From assembly GCA_903842365.1 (NCBI GenBank), contig CAIMLU010000004.1, positions 1 to 44,830 on the forward strand: 44,830 nt of DNA, read 5' to 3'. A program made the translations under genes and the position numbers. This document shows positions 20,429 through 30,144 of this stretch, piece by piece; within the stretch, counting starts at the first letter, position 1; each line of letters begins with the position of its first letter. The notes under the pieces are model-generated. The model did not search any database and was not told the origin of the DNA. It saw only the letters and a list, made by a program, of their open reading frames with translations. The stretch comes from an uncultured bacterium. GTDB lineage: Bacteria > Patescibacteriota > Minisyncoccia > Phycocordibacterales > UBA6065.

Positions 20429-22246
20429 ATGGGAATATTTGATTCATTGTTTGGTAAAAAGAATGGCGTACAAAACGTATCCATTGCACCAATTCTTCCT
20501 CAGGAAATATATGAAGCAGGCATCCTTGAACTCAAAGATGTTATTGCACCATCCGCACTCAAAGTCTCACCGCGTGAGCTCAACCTCGGCGACAAGATTT
20601 GTCGTAGTTTTTTCGTTATATCATACCCACGATTTCTCACCGAGAGCTGGTTTGCACCAATCATAAACATTGATAAGGTTTTTAACATATCGATTTACAT
20701 ACACCCAATCGACACAGCAACCGTACTTCGCCAATTTCAAAAAAAAGTTGCAGAGGTTCAAAGCCAGATAGTCGAGCGTGAGAGGAAGGGTCTTGTACGT
20801 GACCCAATGCTCGACACCGCATATCAGGACCTTGAAGGACTTCGTGATCAACTCCAACAAGCACAGGAGAAACTCTTTGAAGTGGGTCTCTATATCACTA
20901 TTTACGCAGAAAAAGAAACAGAGCTCGACAAGATTGAGTCTGAAATCAAATCAATCCTCGAGTCAAAAATGGTATATATTAAACCAGCTCTTTTCCAACA
21001 AGAACAAGGTTTTAAATCAAATATTCCAACAGCATCAGATGAACTCTTGGTCCATTCCAAACTCAATTCAGCGCCACTTTCATCGCTCTTCCCATTTGTC
21101 TCATTTGACCTCACTTCAGACAAGGGGATCCTCTACGGTGTAAATAGACATAATGCATCGCTTGTACTCTTTGATAGGTTTTCACTTGAAAACTATAATT
21201 CGATTACATTTGCAAAATCAGGTTCTGGAAAATCTTACTGTACCAAACTCGAGATCCTTCGAACACTCATGTTTGATACTGAAATTATTATCATTGACCC
21301 TGAAAGGGAATATGAATTCCTTGCGGAATCAGTTGGTGGCAAATACTTCAACATCTCACTCAACTCTGAACACCATATTAATCCATTTGATCTTCCACCT
21401 ATCCAAGAGGATGAATCACCTGCGGATGTGCTTCGTAGCAACATCATTAACCTTGTGGGAATGTTCCGAATAATGATGGGAGGACTCACCTCAGAAGAAG
21501 ACGCGATTGTCGATCGCGCGATCACAGAAACATATGCGCTTAAAGACATTACTCCTGATTCAGATTTTTCAGGTATAGACGCACCACTCCTCTCTGATTT
21601 CGAACTTGTACTTGCGGGAATGGAGGGAGGTGAATCGCTTGCTCAAAAACTTACAAAGTTTACAAAGGGAACATGGGCTGGTTTTATCAACAGACCAACA
21701 AACGTTGATATTAACAGCAAACTTGTGGTCTTCTCACTCCGCGACATGGAAGAAGAAATTAAGCCCGTTGCGATGTATATCGTGACTCACCACATCTGGA
21801 CCGTAGTAAGGAAGAATAAACGAAAGCGCCTCCTTGTTATCGATGAAGCATGGCTCATGATGAAGTCTGATGACACAGCGTCATTCCTCCTCGGGCTCGT
21901 AAAACGTGGTCGTAAATATGGTTTAGGAATAGCAACTATCACCCAAGACGTTGACGACTTCCTAAAATCACAATACGGGCTACCGATTATTACGAACTCA
22001 TCGATGCAAATACTCCTCAAGCAGTCGCCAACATCCATCGATAAACTCCAGCAAATATTTCACCTAACCGACGAAGAGAAATACCTTCTCTTGGAATCAC
22101 AGATAGGTGAGGGAATCTTCTTTGTTGGACTCAAACACGTGGCAATTAAAATTATTGCGTCGTACACCGAAGATCAAATCATCACATCGGACCCATTCCA
22201 AATTCTCGCCATAAAAGAGGCACAGAGAGCGAAAATAGGGCAGTAA
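20429..22246 (+). CDS. VirB4/TraC-like type IV secretion ATPase
   Basis: FAKSGSGKSYCTKLEILRTLMFDTEIIIIDPEREYEFL Walker A, KRLLVIDEAWLMM Walker B, FLLGLVKRGRKYGLGIATITQDVDDFL. Confidence 0.92.
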   Translation: MGIFDSLFGKKNGVQNVSIAPILPQEIYEAGILELKDVIAPSALKVSPRELNLGDKICRSFFVISYPRFLTESWFAPIINIDKVFNISIYIHPIDTATVLRQFQKKVAEVQSQIVERERKGLVRDPMLDTAYQDLEGLRDQLQQAQEKLFEVGLYITIYAEKETELDKIESEIKSILESKMVYIKPALFQQEQGFKSNIPTASDELLVHSKLNSAPLSSLFPFVSFDLTSDKGILYGVNRHNASLVLFDRFSLENYNSITFAKSGSGKSYCTKLEILRTLMFDTEIIIIDPEREYEFLAESVGGKYFNISLNSEHHINPFDLPPIQEDESPADVLRSNIINLVGMFRIMMGGLTSEEDAIVDRAITETYALKDITPDSDFSGIDAPLLSDFELVLAGMEGGESLAQKLTKFTKGTWAGFINRPTNVDINSKLVVFSLRDMEEEIKPVAMYIVTHHIWTVVRKNKRKRLLVIDEAWLMMKSDDTASFLLGLVKRGRKYGLGIATITQDVDDFLKSQYGLPIITNSSMQILLKQSPTSIDKLQQIFHLTDEEKYLLLESQIGEGIFFVGLKHVAIKIIASYTEDQIITSDPFQILAIKEAQRAKIGQ

Positions 22247-22290
22247 ATAACAAAAGAATCCCCAAAATCGGGGATTCTTTTGTTATTTAC
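22243..22290. terminator. palindromic terminator
   Basis: perfect 21-bp arms GTAAATAACAAAAGAATCCCC / GGGGATTCTTTTGTTATTTAC, loop AAAATC; includes virB4-like stop codon. Confidence 0.9.
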
Positions 22291-22322
22291 ACAACCAACC
22301 ACATGGTATACTTGTACGTATC

Positions 22323-23318
22323 ATGAATAGATTTTTCGCTGTTGTTGCTATTTTTTTGGTCAGCATTATTGCAACACCTTTTGTTGTACAAGCCCAAGCA
22401 ATAGGTTTCGATAACGAAGTCACAATCCTCACCATCCCCGAGTACCCAAAACCATTTGAGACAATGACGCTCAAGGCACGAAGTTTTTCAACCGATCTTG
22501 ATATTGCTCAATTTAATTGGATAGTGAACGGAAAAACCTATAAACAGGGTACTGGAGTCAAAGACATTAGCGTAACTATGGGTAAACCAGGAACCCTTAC
22601 TGTCGTAAGCGTGGTGATAAAAACAAAAAACGGACAGACAACAACTCAAACTTTTTCATTTCGACCAGCTGACGTAACACTCCTTTGGGAAGCAGACACA
22701 TACAAACCACCTTTTTACAGAGGACACACCACCGCCGCCTTTGGGAGCACATTCCGTATTACAGCTATCCCAGAATTTTTTGATAAAAAAGGTGTCCGGA
22801 TGAATCCAAAAGACCTTGTCTATACATGGAAAAAGAATTACGAGATTGTTGGTGAAGCATCAGGGTATGGAAAGGATAGTTTTATCACAACGAAAACTGG
22901 ATACCTCGACGAGGACGAAAACATATCCGTGGAAGTTTCTTCTCCACGTGAATCGGTTATAGGTAGTACTCACGTTACCATATCACCTACAACCCCAAAA
23001 GTTCTTTTCTACGAAAATAACCCTGCCCTTGGTGTACTTTTTAATAAGGAATTAGGGGGTAGTGTCAACACAGATGCGAGCAGTATTGACCTATTCACGG
23101 CACCATTCGGTATGTCACAATCTAATAGGAACAACCCTATAAACATAGATTGGTCATCTGGAAACACATCTCTCACCGACTTTTTAAGTAAACGATTTAT
23201 CACCATAGACAACAGACTCAACTTAGTACCACTCTCAGTTCAATTCCAAAGCACTAAAAAATTACTCCAAAGTGCCACTGGACAAATTGTTGTTTCATTC
23301 ACAAAATCAAATGAGTAA
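22323..23318 (+). CDS. secreted protein, Ig/PKD-like beta-rich
   Basis: 331 aa, signal peptide MNRFFAVVAIFLVSIIATPFVVQAQA; TATACT 10 nt upstream of ATG. Confidence 0.7.
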   Translation: MNRFFAVVAIFLVSIIATPFVVQAQAIGFDNEVTILTIPEYPKPFETMTLKARSFSTDLDIAQFNWIVNGKTYKQGTGVKDISVTMGKPGTLTVVSVVIKTKNGQTTTQTFSFRPADVTLLWEADTYKPPFYRGHTTAAFGSTFRITAIPEFFDKKGVRMNPKDLVYTWKKNYEIVGEASGYGKDSFITTKTGYLDEDENISVEVSSPRESVIGSTHVTISPTTPKVLFYENNPALGVLFNKELGGSVNTDASSIDLFTAPFGMSQSNRNNPINIDWSSGNTSLTDFLSKRFITIDNRLNLVPLSVQFQSTKKLLQSATGQIVVSFTKSNE

Positions 23319-24792
23319 CATAAAAAAAATACTTTTCATCGTCCTTTTATTTGTGTTAATTGGATCAACACCGGTCTACGCAGAAACAACAAGGAATTCA
23401 ATGCGGATGGTTTTTGATGCGGTTTTTGCTACTGGGCCAATTAAATATGAACCAATCACCAATATTCCCGGTGTTACCGATGTGCACCAAAACGGACAAC
23501 CTGCCAACCAAAATCCTGCTGAAATTTTCACTAGTTTATATAAATTTGCAATCGGAATAGCCACTATACTTGCTGTTATTATGATTATGTGGGGAGGTTT
23601 TGAATACATGACAACAGAAGCCTTTACCGGTAAAAACAGTGCAAAAGATCGTATAACATACTCCTTTGTTGGTCTCATCCTTTTGTTAGGATCATACATA
23701 ATACTCAACACCATCAATAGAAACCTACTCACATTTAAAATTACCTTTCCAACGGCAGGAGAAACTGGGATGAACACTGCTGTTACAGCATCACAAGACG
23801 CTCTCAATAAATTTGAAGAAGATAGGGAGACTGCATTGAACACACTTGCAAAGGTAAATGGAGCAAAACGCCTCCTTGAAGAAACAGAAAAAGATTTAAG
23901 TGACGTCAATGCCCAAATGGCACCGCTTGAGGAACGAATAAAAATGGGTAAAGAACTCTCCAAAACCGAAACAGAACTACTAGAAAACCTCACAACACGA
24001 AAAGAAGAGCTTTTAAAACAACAGACAGAGGATCAATCTTTGTATGCCCAAAATACAGAGGGATTAAAAAAACAACTAGACAATCAGTTTACTACAGCTC
24101 TAGATAGAGGATTAACTGATTCAGCTAAAAACATCATGGCAATTCAAAAAAACCAAACAGTGGTGCTTGAAGAATACATAACTCGCGTAAAACCAGCACT
24201 CCAAAGTCAAAAAACTCAACTTGAGGCAAAAATAGCTCAAGTGGGAGAAAGTAATCCAGAGGCACAAGGGTTAAAAAACCAACTAGCCGTCGTCAACGAA
24301 AAACTTGCAGCTGTTACAAAAAATGAGGATGTGATCAGCTCACAAAAACTTGATGCCTACAAACAAGAAGCGGAGGTTGCAATACTAGAGACAAAAAACG
24401 TACAGTGGTGGCAATCAATCAAAAACACTGTCTATGACGCGGAACAAAGTAAGGAAAGGATAAACGAAAATACAACCTATAAAGCCCTCGAAACACCATA
24501 TCCAGCAGACTTCAAAAATACAGTAAATGAAAAACTAGAGGACGCCCTTACTGATTTTAATGAGAAAAGAATAAACGATAAAATAAAAAATGCAGAAGGG
24601 AAGTATAAAGTTTCTTTAAATTCACCTGAGTTTAAAGAAGTGCGTGGCAAAATAATTGAAGGATCAAGGGCCGCTTTTACGAAAGTGCAGTTGACTATCG
24701 AAAACCGAAAAGATGTTAAAATACAAGAAGATAACAGTATTTTACAAGCAACTATGGTTGAAAACCCTGATGGCACTGTAGACATAAAATAG
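23311..24792 (+). CDS. VirB2/pilin-like two-TM protein with C-terminal coiled coil
   Basis: signal MSNIKKILFIVLLFVLIGSTPVYA, TMs FAIGIATILAVIMIMWGGFEYM and SFVGLILLLGSYIILNTI, then ~330 aa helical; ATG overlaps the upstream stop (ATGAGTAA). Confidence 0.72.
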   Translation: MSNIKKILFIVLLFVLIGSTPVYAETTRNSMRMVFDAVFATGPIKYEPITNIPGVTDVHQNGQPANQNPAEIFTSLYKFAIGIATILAVIMIMWGGFEYMTTEAFTGKNSAKDRITYSFVGLILLLGSYIILNTINRNLLTFKITFPTAGETGMNTAVTASQDALNKFEEDRETALNTLAKVNGAKRLLEETEKDLSDVNAQMAPLEERIKMGKELSKTETELLENLTTRKEELLKQQTEDQSLYAQNTEGLKKQLDNQFTTALDRGLTDSAKNIMAIQKNQTVVLEEYITRVKPALQSQKTQLEAKIAQVGESNPEAQGLKNQLAVVNEKLAAVTKNEDVISSQKLDAYKQEAEVAILETKNVQWWQSIKNTVYDAEQSKERINENTTYKALETPYPADFKNTVNEKLEDALTDFNEKRINDKIKNAEGKYKVSLNSPEFKEVRGKIIEGSRAAFTKVQLTIENRKDVKIQEDNSILQATMVENPDGTVDIK

Positions 24793-24799
24793 AAAAGGT

Positions 24800-26020
24800 A
24801 TGAAAAAAATTCTCATTGGTATAAGCATTTTGTTGTGCGTCGGTATGGTGATATGGTTTTTCTTCTTTCAAGGTAATGTTGAACAAAACAATACCCCCAC
24901 AAAGAGTGATACCTCTAGTAGCATATTCCCTTTTGGGGAAGGAAACATTGTAAAAACAAAGCCTCAAAAACCAAAAACATCTGATATTAGTGAAGTAAAT
25001 AAGACACCTGATCAGGAATACCTTCCAATACTCAGAAAAATTTGGGATAAACCAGTCGCTGGTGGTGTTATTTTTGACGACGGAAAGTCTACTAAAATCA
25101 GATTCGTTGAACGCTCAACGGGCCATATTTATGAGACGGAGAAGTACTTACCAAAAACAACACGTCTCTCGAATACAACCATACCTCGTGTTGGGGAGGC
25201 ATTGTGGCAAAACGATGGATCAAAAGTTCTCTTGCGTTATTTACGTGACGACAACGAAACGATTCGAACCTTTTCTGGAATTGTGCCAACCACGACAAAT
25301 AGCACGATAGATGGTGTTTTTCTAGCGGACAATATTCAATCACCAGCACTTTTCAAAGACAAGATTGCCTACATAACAACCTCGGTTGATGGGGCAACTG
25401 TTATAACGGCGAACATGGATGGGACTAAAAAAACAGCCATCTTTACCTCACCCTCAAACGAATGGGAGATTTCATGGACTAATCCAAACTCATTAGCCTT
25501 ATGGAGTTCACCAAGCATTGTTTCACCTGGGGCTTTATATTCTCTTAACACAACGAAAGGAACGTATAACCGTGTGGCCTCTGAGGTATATGGAGGTGAG
25601 GGTAAGCTAAACAAAAATGGTAGTTTAATGCTCATTACAGGATCAAAAAACAGTGGATTAGGTACAGCGGTATTCGATGTAAAGAGTGGTGATAAAAAAG
25701 TTTTGGATATAGGAACCGTGGTTGATAAGTGTACATGGAGCCCAATCGCCACATCAACCGTATACTGTGCAGTTCCAGATACATTAACACAAGGCAATTA
25801 CCCAGACGATTGGTATCAAGGACTTATATCAACAGGGGACAGTGTGTGGCGAATTGATACAATAACAGGCTCAAAGGAAAGAATCTTTAGCCCAACAAAA
25901 ACTGAACTTGAAGATCCAATTGATGTAACACATCTTACTATAAACAACAAAGGTGATACGTTGTTGTTTATGAACAAAAAGGACCAGACGCTGTGGTCCT
26001 ACGACATATACGCATTTTAA
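24800..26020 (+). CDS. membrane-anchored hypothetical, possible beta-propeller
   Basis: 406 aa, N-terminal TM MKKILIGISILLCVGMVIWFFFF, repeated WS/GD motifs. Confidence 0.65.
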   Translation: MKKILIGISILLCVGMVIWFFFFQGNVEQNNTPTKSDTSSSIFPFGEGNIVKTKPQKPKTSDISEVNKTPDQEYLPILRKIWDKPVAGGVIFDDGKSTKIRFVERSTGHIYETEKYLPKTTRLSNTTIPRVGEALWQNDGSKVLLRYLRDDNETIRTFSGIVPTTTNSTIDGVFLADNIQSPALFKDKIAYITTSVDGATVITANMDGTKKTAIFTSPSNEWEISWTNPNSLALWSSPSIVSPGALYSLNTTKGTYNRVASEVYGGEGKLNKNGSLMLITGSKNSGLGTAVFDVKSGDKKVLDIGTVVDKCTWSPIATSTVYCAVPDTLTQGNYPDDWYQGLISTGDSVWRIDTITGSKERIFSPTKTELEDPIDVTHLTINNKGDTLLFMNKKDQTLWSYDIYAF

Positions 26021-26075
26021 ATCACAACAAAATACCCCTGGCACCAATTGGTGCCAGGGGTATTTTGTTGTGATT
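26020..26075. terminator. perfect 56-bp palindromic terminator
   Basis: AATCACAACAAAATACCCCTGGCACCAATTGGTGCCAGGGGTATTTTGTTGTGATT equals its own reverse complement. Confidence 0.93.
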
Positions 26076-26079
26076 ACCC

Positions 26080-26808
26080 TTAAGCTTTCTTCAAACCTTC
26101 TTTTTCCAACTGCTTTCTAACAACATATTCCTGACCAATCATAAACACATTGCTCGTGATAAAGTATATAGCAACAGCGGCGGTGGCATTGTATGCAATA
26201 AAAAGCATCATAATAGGAAAAACGTACTTCATTTGAAACTGAAGCATGGCATTCATATCACCCATAACAGATGCCCCCATTTTCTCCTTCTTTTGTGCTT
26301 TCGGCATAACCATAACACTTTGAATGTACTGTGTAACAGCCGTCACAACAGCAAGAGGGATGTTTTTAGACGTTATATCAACAAGGCCAAGGAAAGACGT
26401 TTTAATGACCTCTGGAACATGTATGAAAGAGTAAAGGATACTTGTATTGATTTCTGTTAAACCATGTGAGGAAAAAATCTGATACAGAGCCAAGAGGATT
26501 GGAATTTGTATAAACAAAACAACAATTCCGGCGAACGGGTTAATTCCTTTTGTTTTATAGAGAGCCATTGTTTGTCGTGCCTGCTCTTCTTTGTTGTCTT
26601 TATGCTTTTCTTTAATAGCATTGAGCTCTGGCTCTACTGTTTTCATTAAAATCTGCGTGCGGGCTGATTTTTTAGAAAGGGGAAACAAAACAACCTTTAC
26701 AAATATAGTAAAAACAATAATCACCATACCTGCATCAAGGAAGGAAAATTTACCGAGCAAAAACACCAAAGCATTGTAGAGCGGGTTGAATATAATGGTA
26801 CTGAACAT
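26080..26808 (-). CDS. yidC: YidC/Oxa1 family membrane protein insertase
   Basis: MFSTIIFNPLYNALVFLLG..., VVLFPLSKKSARTQILMKTVEPELNAIKEKHKDN, five TMs; upstream of rnpA-rpmH. Confidence 0.93.
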   Translation of the reverse strand: MFSTIIFNPLYNALVFLLGKFSFLDAGMVIIVFTIFVKVVLFPLSKKSARTQILMKTVEPELNAIKEKHKDNKEEQARQTMALYKTKGINPFAGIVVLFIQIPILLALYQIFSSHGLTEINTSILYSFIHVPEVIKTSFLGLVDITSKNIPLAVVTAVTQYIQSVMVMPKAQKKEKMGASVMGDMNAMLQFQMKYVFPIMMLFIAYNATAAVAIYFITSNVFMIGQEYVVRKQLEKEGLKKA

Positions 26809-26818
26809 GGTGTGTATA

Positions 26819-27172
26819 TTATATGATATTTGTTTTTTTAGACAGTGAACCGCTCTTTTCCAGAAGACCCGTAACATCTGGTGTTATGGAACAAATAGAA
26901 ACACCTTTGTTTATCTTAAAAACAAAGCAGTATAGGCCTGGATTTATAGAGTATGTCTTTTGAATTTGCTCAACAACAGCATACCCAACCCTCCTTAAAC
27001 GATGCCTTAATACAGATGTTGGTGCTACTTTTTTTGAAGTAGAAAAAGAGAACCTTGGAACAAGGCCCTCTTTTTTGTATGCAAGCATCGTATAAGTACC
27101 CGATACTTTTTTACCGCTCGAAAAAACCATATTAACGAGCGCAGTATTCATGCGCGCAGATGTGCGCAACAT
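26819..27172 (-). CDS. rnpA: ribonuclease P protein component
   Basis: FSFSTSKKVAPTSVLRHRLRRVGYAVVEQ plus synteny yidC-rnpA-rpmH. Confidence 0.85.
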   Translation of the reverse strand: MLRTSARMNTALVNMVFSSGKKVSGTYTMLAYKKEGLVPRFSFSTSKKVAPTSVLRHRLRRVGYAVVEQIQKTYSINPGLYCFVFKINKGVSICSITPDVTGLLEKSGSLSKKTNII

Positions 27173-27186
27173 AGATAGGTGGTAAA

Positions 27187-27321
27187 TTATGCAGAAAGCT
27201 TCTTGCGGCCTTTGTGCATCCTACGCTTTATGGTGTTTTTACCATTTGTCGATGACATCCTCTTTAGGAAGCCGTGAGAGCGTGCGTGTTTACGAACCTT
27301 TGGTTTTGTTTTGATTGCCAT
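27187..27321 (-). CDS. rpmH: 50S ribosomal protein L34
   Basis: MAIKTKPKVRKHARSHGFLKRMSSTNGKNTIKRRMHKGRKKLSA. Confidence 0.95.
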   Translation of the reverse strand: MAIKTKPKVRKHARSHGFLKRMSSTNGKNTIKRRMHKGRKKLSA

Positions 27322-27347
27322 ATATAGTGTGAAAATGATTTCAAAGT

Positions 27348-27381
27348 ATCGGTTGTATGTACAGCAAATGTCATAACCGAT
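27348..27381. promoter_or_regulatory. inverted repeat in rpmH-dnaA intergenic region
   Basis: ATCGGTT-N20-AACCGAT. Confidence 0.4.
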
Positions 27382-27474
27382 TGCTTGTAGACATATTATT
27401 AACACACTTAATGATTGTTCACAAGTTTTAAAAAAGGAACAAGACCGTATACTTCAGATAACCAAACAAACTCG

Positions 27475-28812
27475 ATGTCTGACCAAAAAAAACTCTGGGA
27501 TAGCGTCCTCGGAAGCGTAGAGCTTCAGGTGTCGAAAGCAAATTTCAATACATGGTTTAAAGATACCTATATTTTGAAAAACGATGACGGTATTATTTAT
27601 GTAGCAGTCCCAAACGCCTTTGTACGTGATTGGCTTTTTAACAAGTACCACAAATGTATCCTGAAGAGCCTGCGTGATTATGGTGGTGATATACGATCAG
27701 TTGAATACGTTATAACAAGGAGCGAACAGAAGAAAGAAACAGACCTACCTAAAAAACAAGAAGTGGGGGAGCTACCACTTCAGGAACCTATTATAAACAA
27801 GGACGACAACCTAAACCCACGATACGTGTTTGAATCTTTCGTTGTGGGACCATTTAACGAACTCGCTCACGCCGCCTCTCAAGCAGTTATAAAGAAACCA
27901 GGTATTGCATACAACCCACTCTTTATTTATGGGGATACAGGACGCGGAAAAACACACCTTATCCAGGCCGTTGGAAACCACCTTAAAAATCACTCAAACC
28001 AGAGGGTTATTTATATAACATCTGAAAAATTTGTCGTTGAGTATGTAAACGCCCTCCAATCAAACAAAATCAACCAATTTAAGGAAAAATACCGAAAATA
28101 CGATGTGTTTATTATGGATGATATTCAATTCCTATCAGGAAAAGAGAAGAGTCAAGAAGAGTTATTCCACCTATTCAACACTCTCTATGACAACAACAAA
28201 CAAATACTCTTTTCTTCAGATAGGCACCCAAACTATATAGACAACCTCGAAGCACGCCTTAAATCACGTTTTAGCGCAGGAATGACGGTTGATATATCAG
28301 CACCAGATCACGAATCCCGCATCGCAATTCTTAAAACGAAAATCAAGACAGTGGGAATCAACCTAACTGACGATGTTATTGATTTTATAGCAAGTAACGT
28401 TGATTCAAACATCAGGGAACTTGAAGGAACCTTCAACTCAATTGTTGTACAATCGCAATTAAAAGGAAGAACCCTTAATTTAATTGAAGTAAAAAACCTC
28501 ATAAAAGACTCATCTAAACCTAAAAAAGCACTCTCGGTAAAGGATGTGGTTAAAACAGTGAGTGGTTATTACAACATAGCAGAGGAGAGTATTTATGAAA
28601 AAACACGTAAAAAGGAGGTTGTTAAGCCGCGCCAAGTTATTATGTTTATTTTGAGGGAAAATTTAAGCATTTCATATCCATCAATAGGAGAAAAGCTGGG
28701 CGGAAGAGATCACACCACGGTCATTCACTCATGTGAAAAGATAAAAGGTGACATCAAGATTGACCAAAAACTTGCACAGGAAATTGAGCACATTAAATCC
28801 TTGTTGTTTTAA
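27475..28812 (+). CDS. dnaA: chromosomal replication initiator protein DnaA
   Basis: NPLFIYGDTGRGKTHLIQAVGNH, DVFIMDDIQFLSGKE, GRDHTTVIHSCEKI; ATG at 27475 preferred over TTG at 27415. Confidence 0.97.
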   Translation: MSDQKKLWDSVLGSVELQVSKANFNTWFKDTYILKNDDGIIYVAVPNAFVRDWLFNKYHKCILKSLRDYGGDIRSVEYVITRSEQKKETDLPKKQEVGELPLQEPIINKDDNLNPRYVFESFVVGPFNELAHAASQAVIKKPGIAYNPLFIYGDTGRGKTHLIQAVGNHLKNHSNQRVIYITSEKFVVEYVNALQSNKINQFKEKYRKYDVFIMDDIQFLSGKEKSQEELFHLFNTLYDNNKQILFSSDRHPNYIDNLEARLKSRFSAGMTVDISAPDHESRIAILKTKIKTVGINLTDDVIDFIASNVDSNIRELEGTFNSIVVQSQLKGRTLNLIEVKNLIKDSSKPKKALSVKDVVKTVSGYYNIAEESIYEKTRKKEVVKPRQVIMFILRENLSISYPSIGEKLGGRDHTTVIHSCEKIKGDIKIDQKLAQEIEHIKSLLF

Positions 28813-29026
28813 GTGGATAACTATGTGGATAGTGTGTGGGTATACTGTAATAACCGTGTGGGTAAAAAGTTGAAAAAGAGCGCATGTGACGAGAAAGAAG
28901 AAAAAGATACACAAATAAAACAAAGTAATCAACAAAATCTTATAGTTTTTTTTCAGAAAAAAGGCTTCAACGTTGAATAAAAAAAGAAATCCACATATTC
29001 GACCTCTTAATAGGGAAGTAAGGGTT
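28812..29026. other. putative oriC
   Basis: DnaA-box-like 9-mers (vs TTATCCACA, - strand): TTATCCACT 28812-28820, CTATCCACA 28824-28832, ATACCCACA 28835-28843, TTACCCACA 28857-28865; then AT-rich tract; dnaA-dnaN context; skew flip. Confidence 0.75.
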
Positions 29027-29030
29027 TATA

Positions 29031-30140
29031 ATGAAAAATATGAAATTAGAATGTGTACGAGAAAGACTGAGTGCTCAGTTGTCTAAAATAGATAAAATTC
29101 CATCAAAGAATGCAAACCTACCGATTCTTTCTTGTATTCTTATTTCTGCTCGAAAAGGTGAACTTGTTTTAAGGGCAACAAACCTTGATGTTGGTGTTGA
29201 AGTTTCATTGCCAGCCCATGTTGATATTGAGGGTTCTGTTGCTGTTCCAGCCCAGATGTTTTCTAGTCTCATTTCTCAACTTAAAGGTGATAAGTCTGTT
29301 GTGTTGGAATCGGTTGAGGGAAACGTGAAGGTCTCTTGTGGGGGGGTTGTGTCTGTCGTGAAAGGTCTGTCTCCTGATGATTTTCCTGTGATCCCAGAGG
29401 TTGATTCTGTTGCGAGTACAACTATAAACCCAGAATCTTTTACTAAGGGTATTCTTTCTGTTTCTTTTGCTGCTTCTCAATCGCAGGTTAAACCGGAGCT
29501 GGCTTCTGTGTATGTTTATTCGTTGGATGAATCCCTTGTTTTTGTTTCAACGGATTCTTTTAGACTTGCGGAGAAGAAGGTAAAAATTAAAAACGCCGCT
29601 GATTTTAACCCTGTTATTATTCCGTCTAAAAACGTTGCTGATATTGCCCGCGTGCTTGCTGGTGTCGATGAGGATGTTGTTGTTTGTTTTGATAAATCAC
29701 AGATTCAATTCAAATCAAATTCTTTTATTTTTGTAAGCAGGGTTATTGAGGGAACGTTTCCAAATTATGCTCAGATTATTCCAAAAGAATACAGTACTGA
29801 GGCTATTGTATTAAAATCCGAATTTATTGAGGCTCTTAAAACATCGTCGCTTTTTTCTGATAAGTTTAATCAGATAAAAATGATAATAAGCCCATCGGAG
29901 AAAAAATTTGAAACCCAAGTTAAAAATGGTGATATTGGTGAAATCATATCACGTATACACACCTCGTTGTCAGGTGAGGATGTTGAACTTTCTTTTAACC
30001 AACGTTATATAACCGACTCAATGCAAGCTATTTCATCGGATAGCATTGTATTATCTTTTGTCGGTGCAACTAAGCCGTTGGTTATGAGGGGGGTTGGTGA
30101 TAAAACCTTCCTTTATTTGGTAATGCCTATGAATAAATAG
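29031..30140 (+). CDS. dnaN: DNA polymerase III subunit beta (sliding clamp)
   Basis: MKLECVRERLSAQLSKIDKIPSKNANLPILSCILISA...; C-terminal FLYLVMPMN; follows dnaA; second ATG at 29040 may be the true start. Confidence 0.95.
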   Translation: MKNMKLECVRERLSAQLSKIDKIPSKNANLPILSCILISARKGELVLRATNLDVGVEVSLPAHVDIEGSVAVPAQMFSSLISQLKGDKSVVLESVEGNVKVSCGGVVSVVKGLSPDDFPVIPEVDSVASTTINPESFTKGILSVSFAASQSQVKPELASVYVYSLDESLVFVSTDSFRLAEKKVKIKNAADFNPVIIPSKNVADIARVLAGVDEDVVVCFDKSQIQFKSNSFIFVSRVIEGTFPNYAQIIPKEYSTEAIVLKSEFIEALKTSSLFSDKFNQIKMIISPSEKKFETQVKNGDIGEIISRIHTSLSGEDVELSFNQRYITDSMQAISSDSIVLSFVGATKPLVMRGVGDKTFLYLVMPMNK

Positions 30141-30144
30141 GTGT

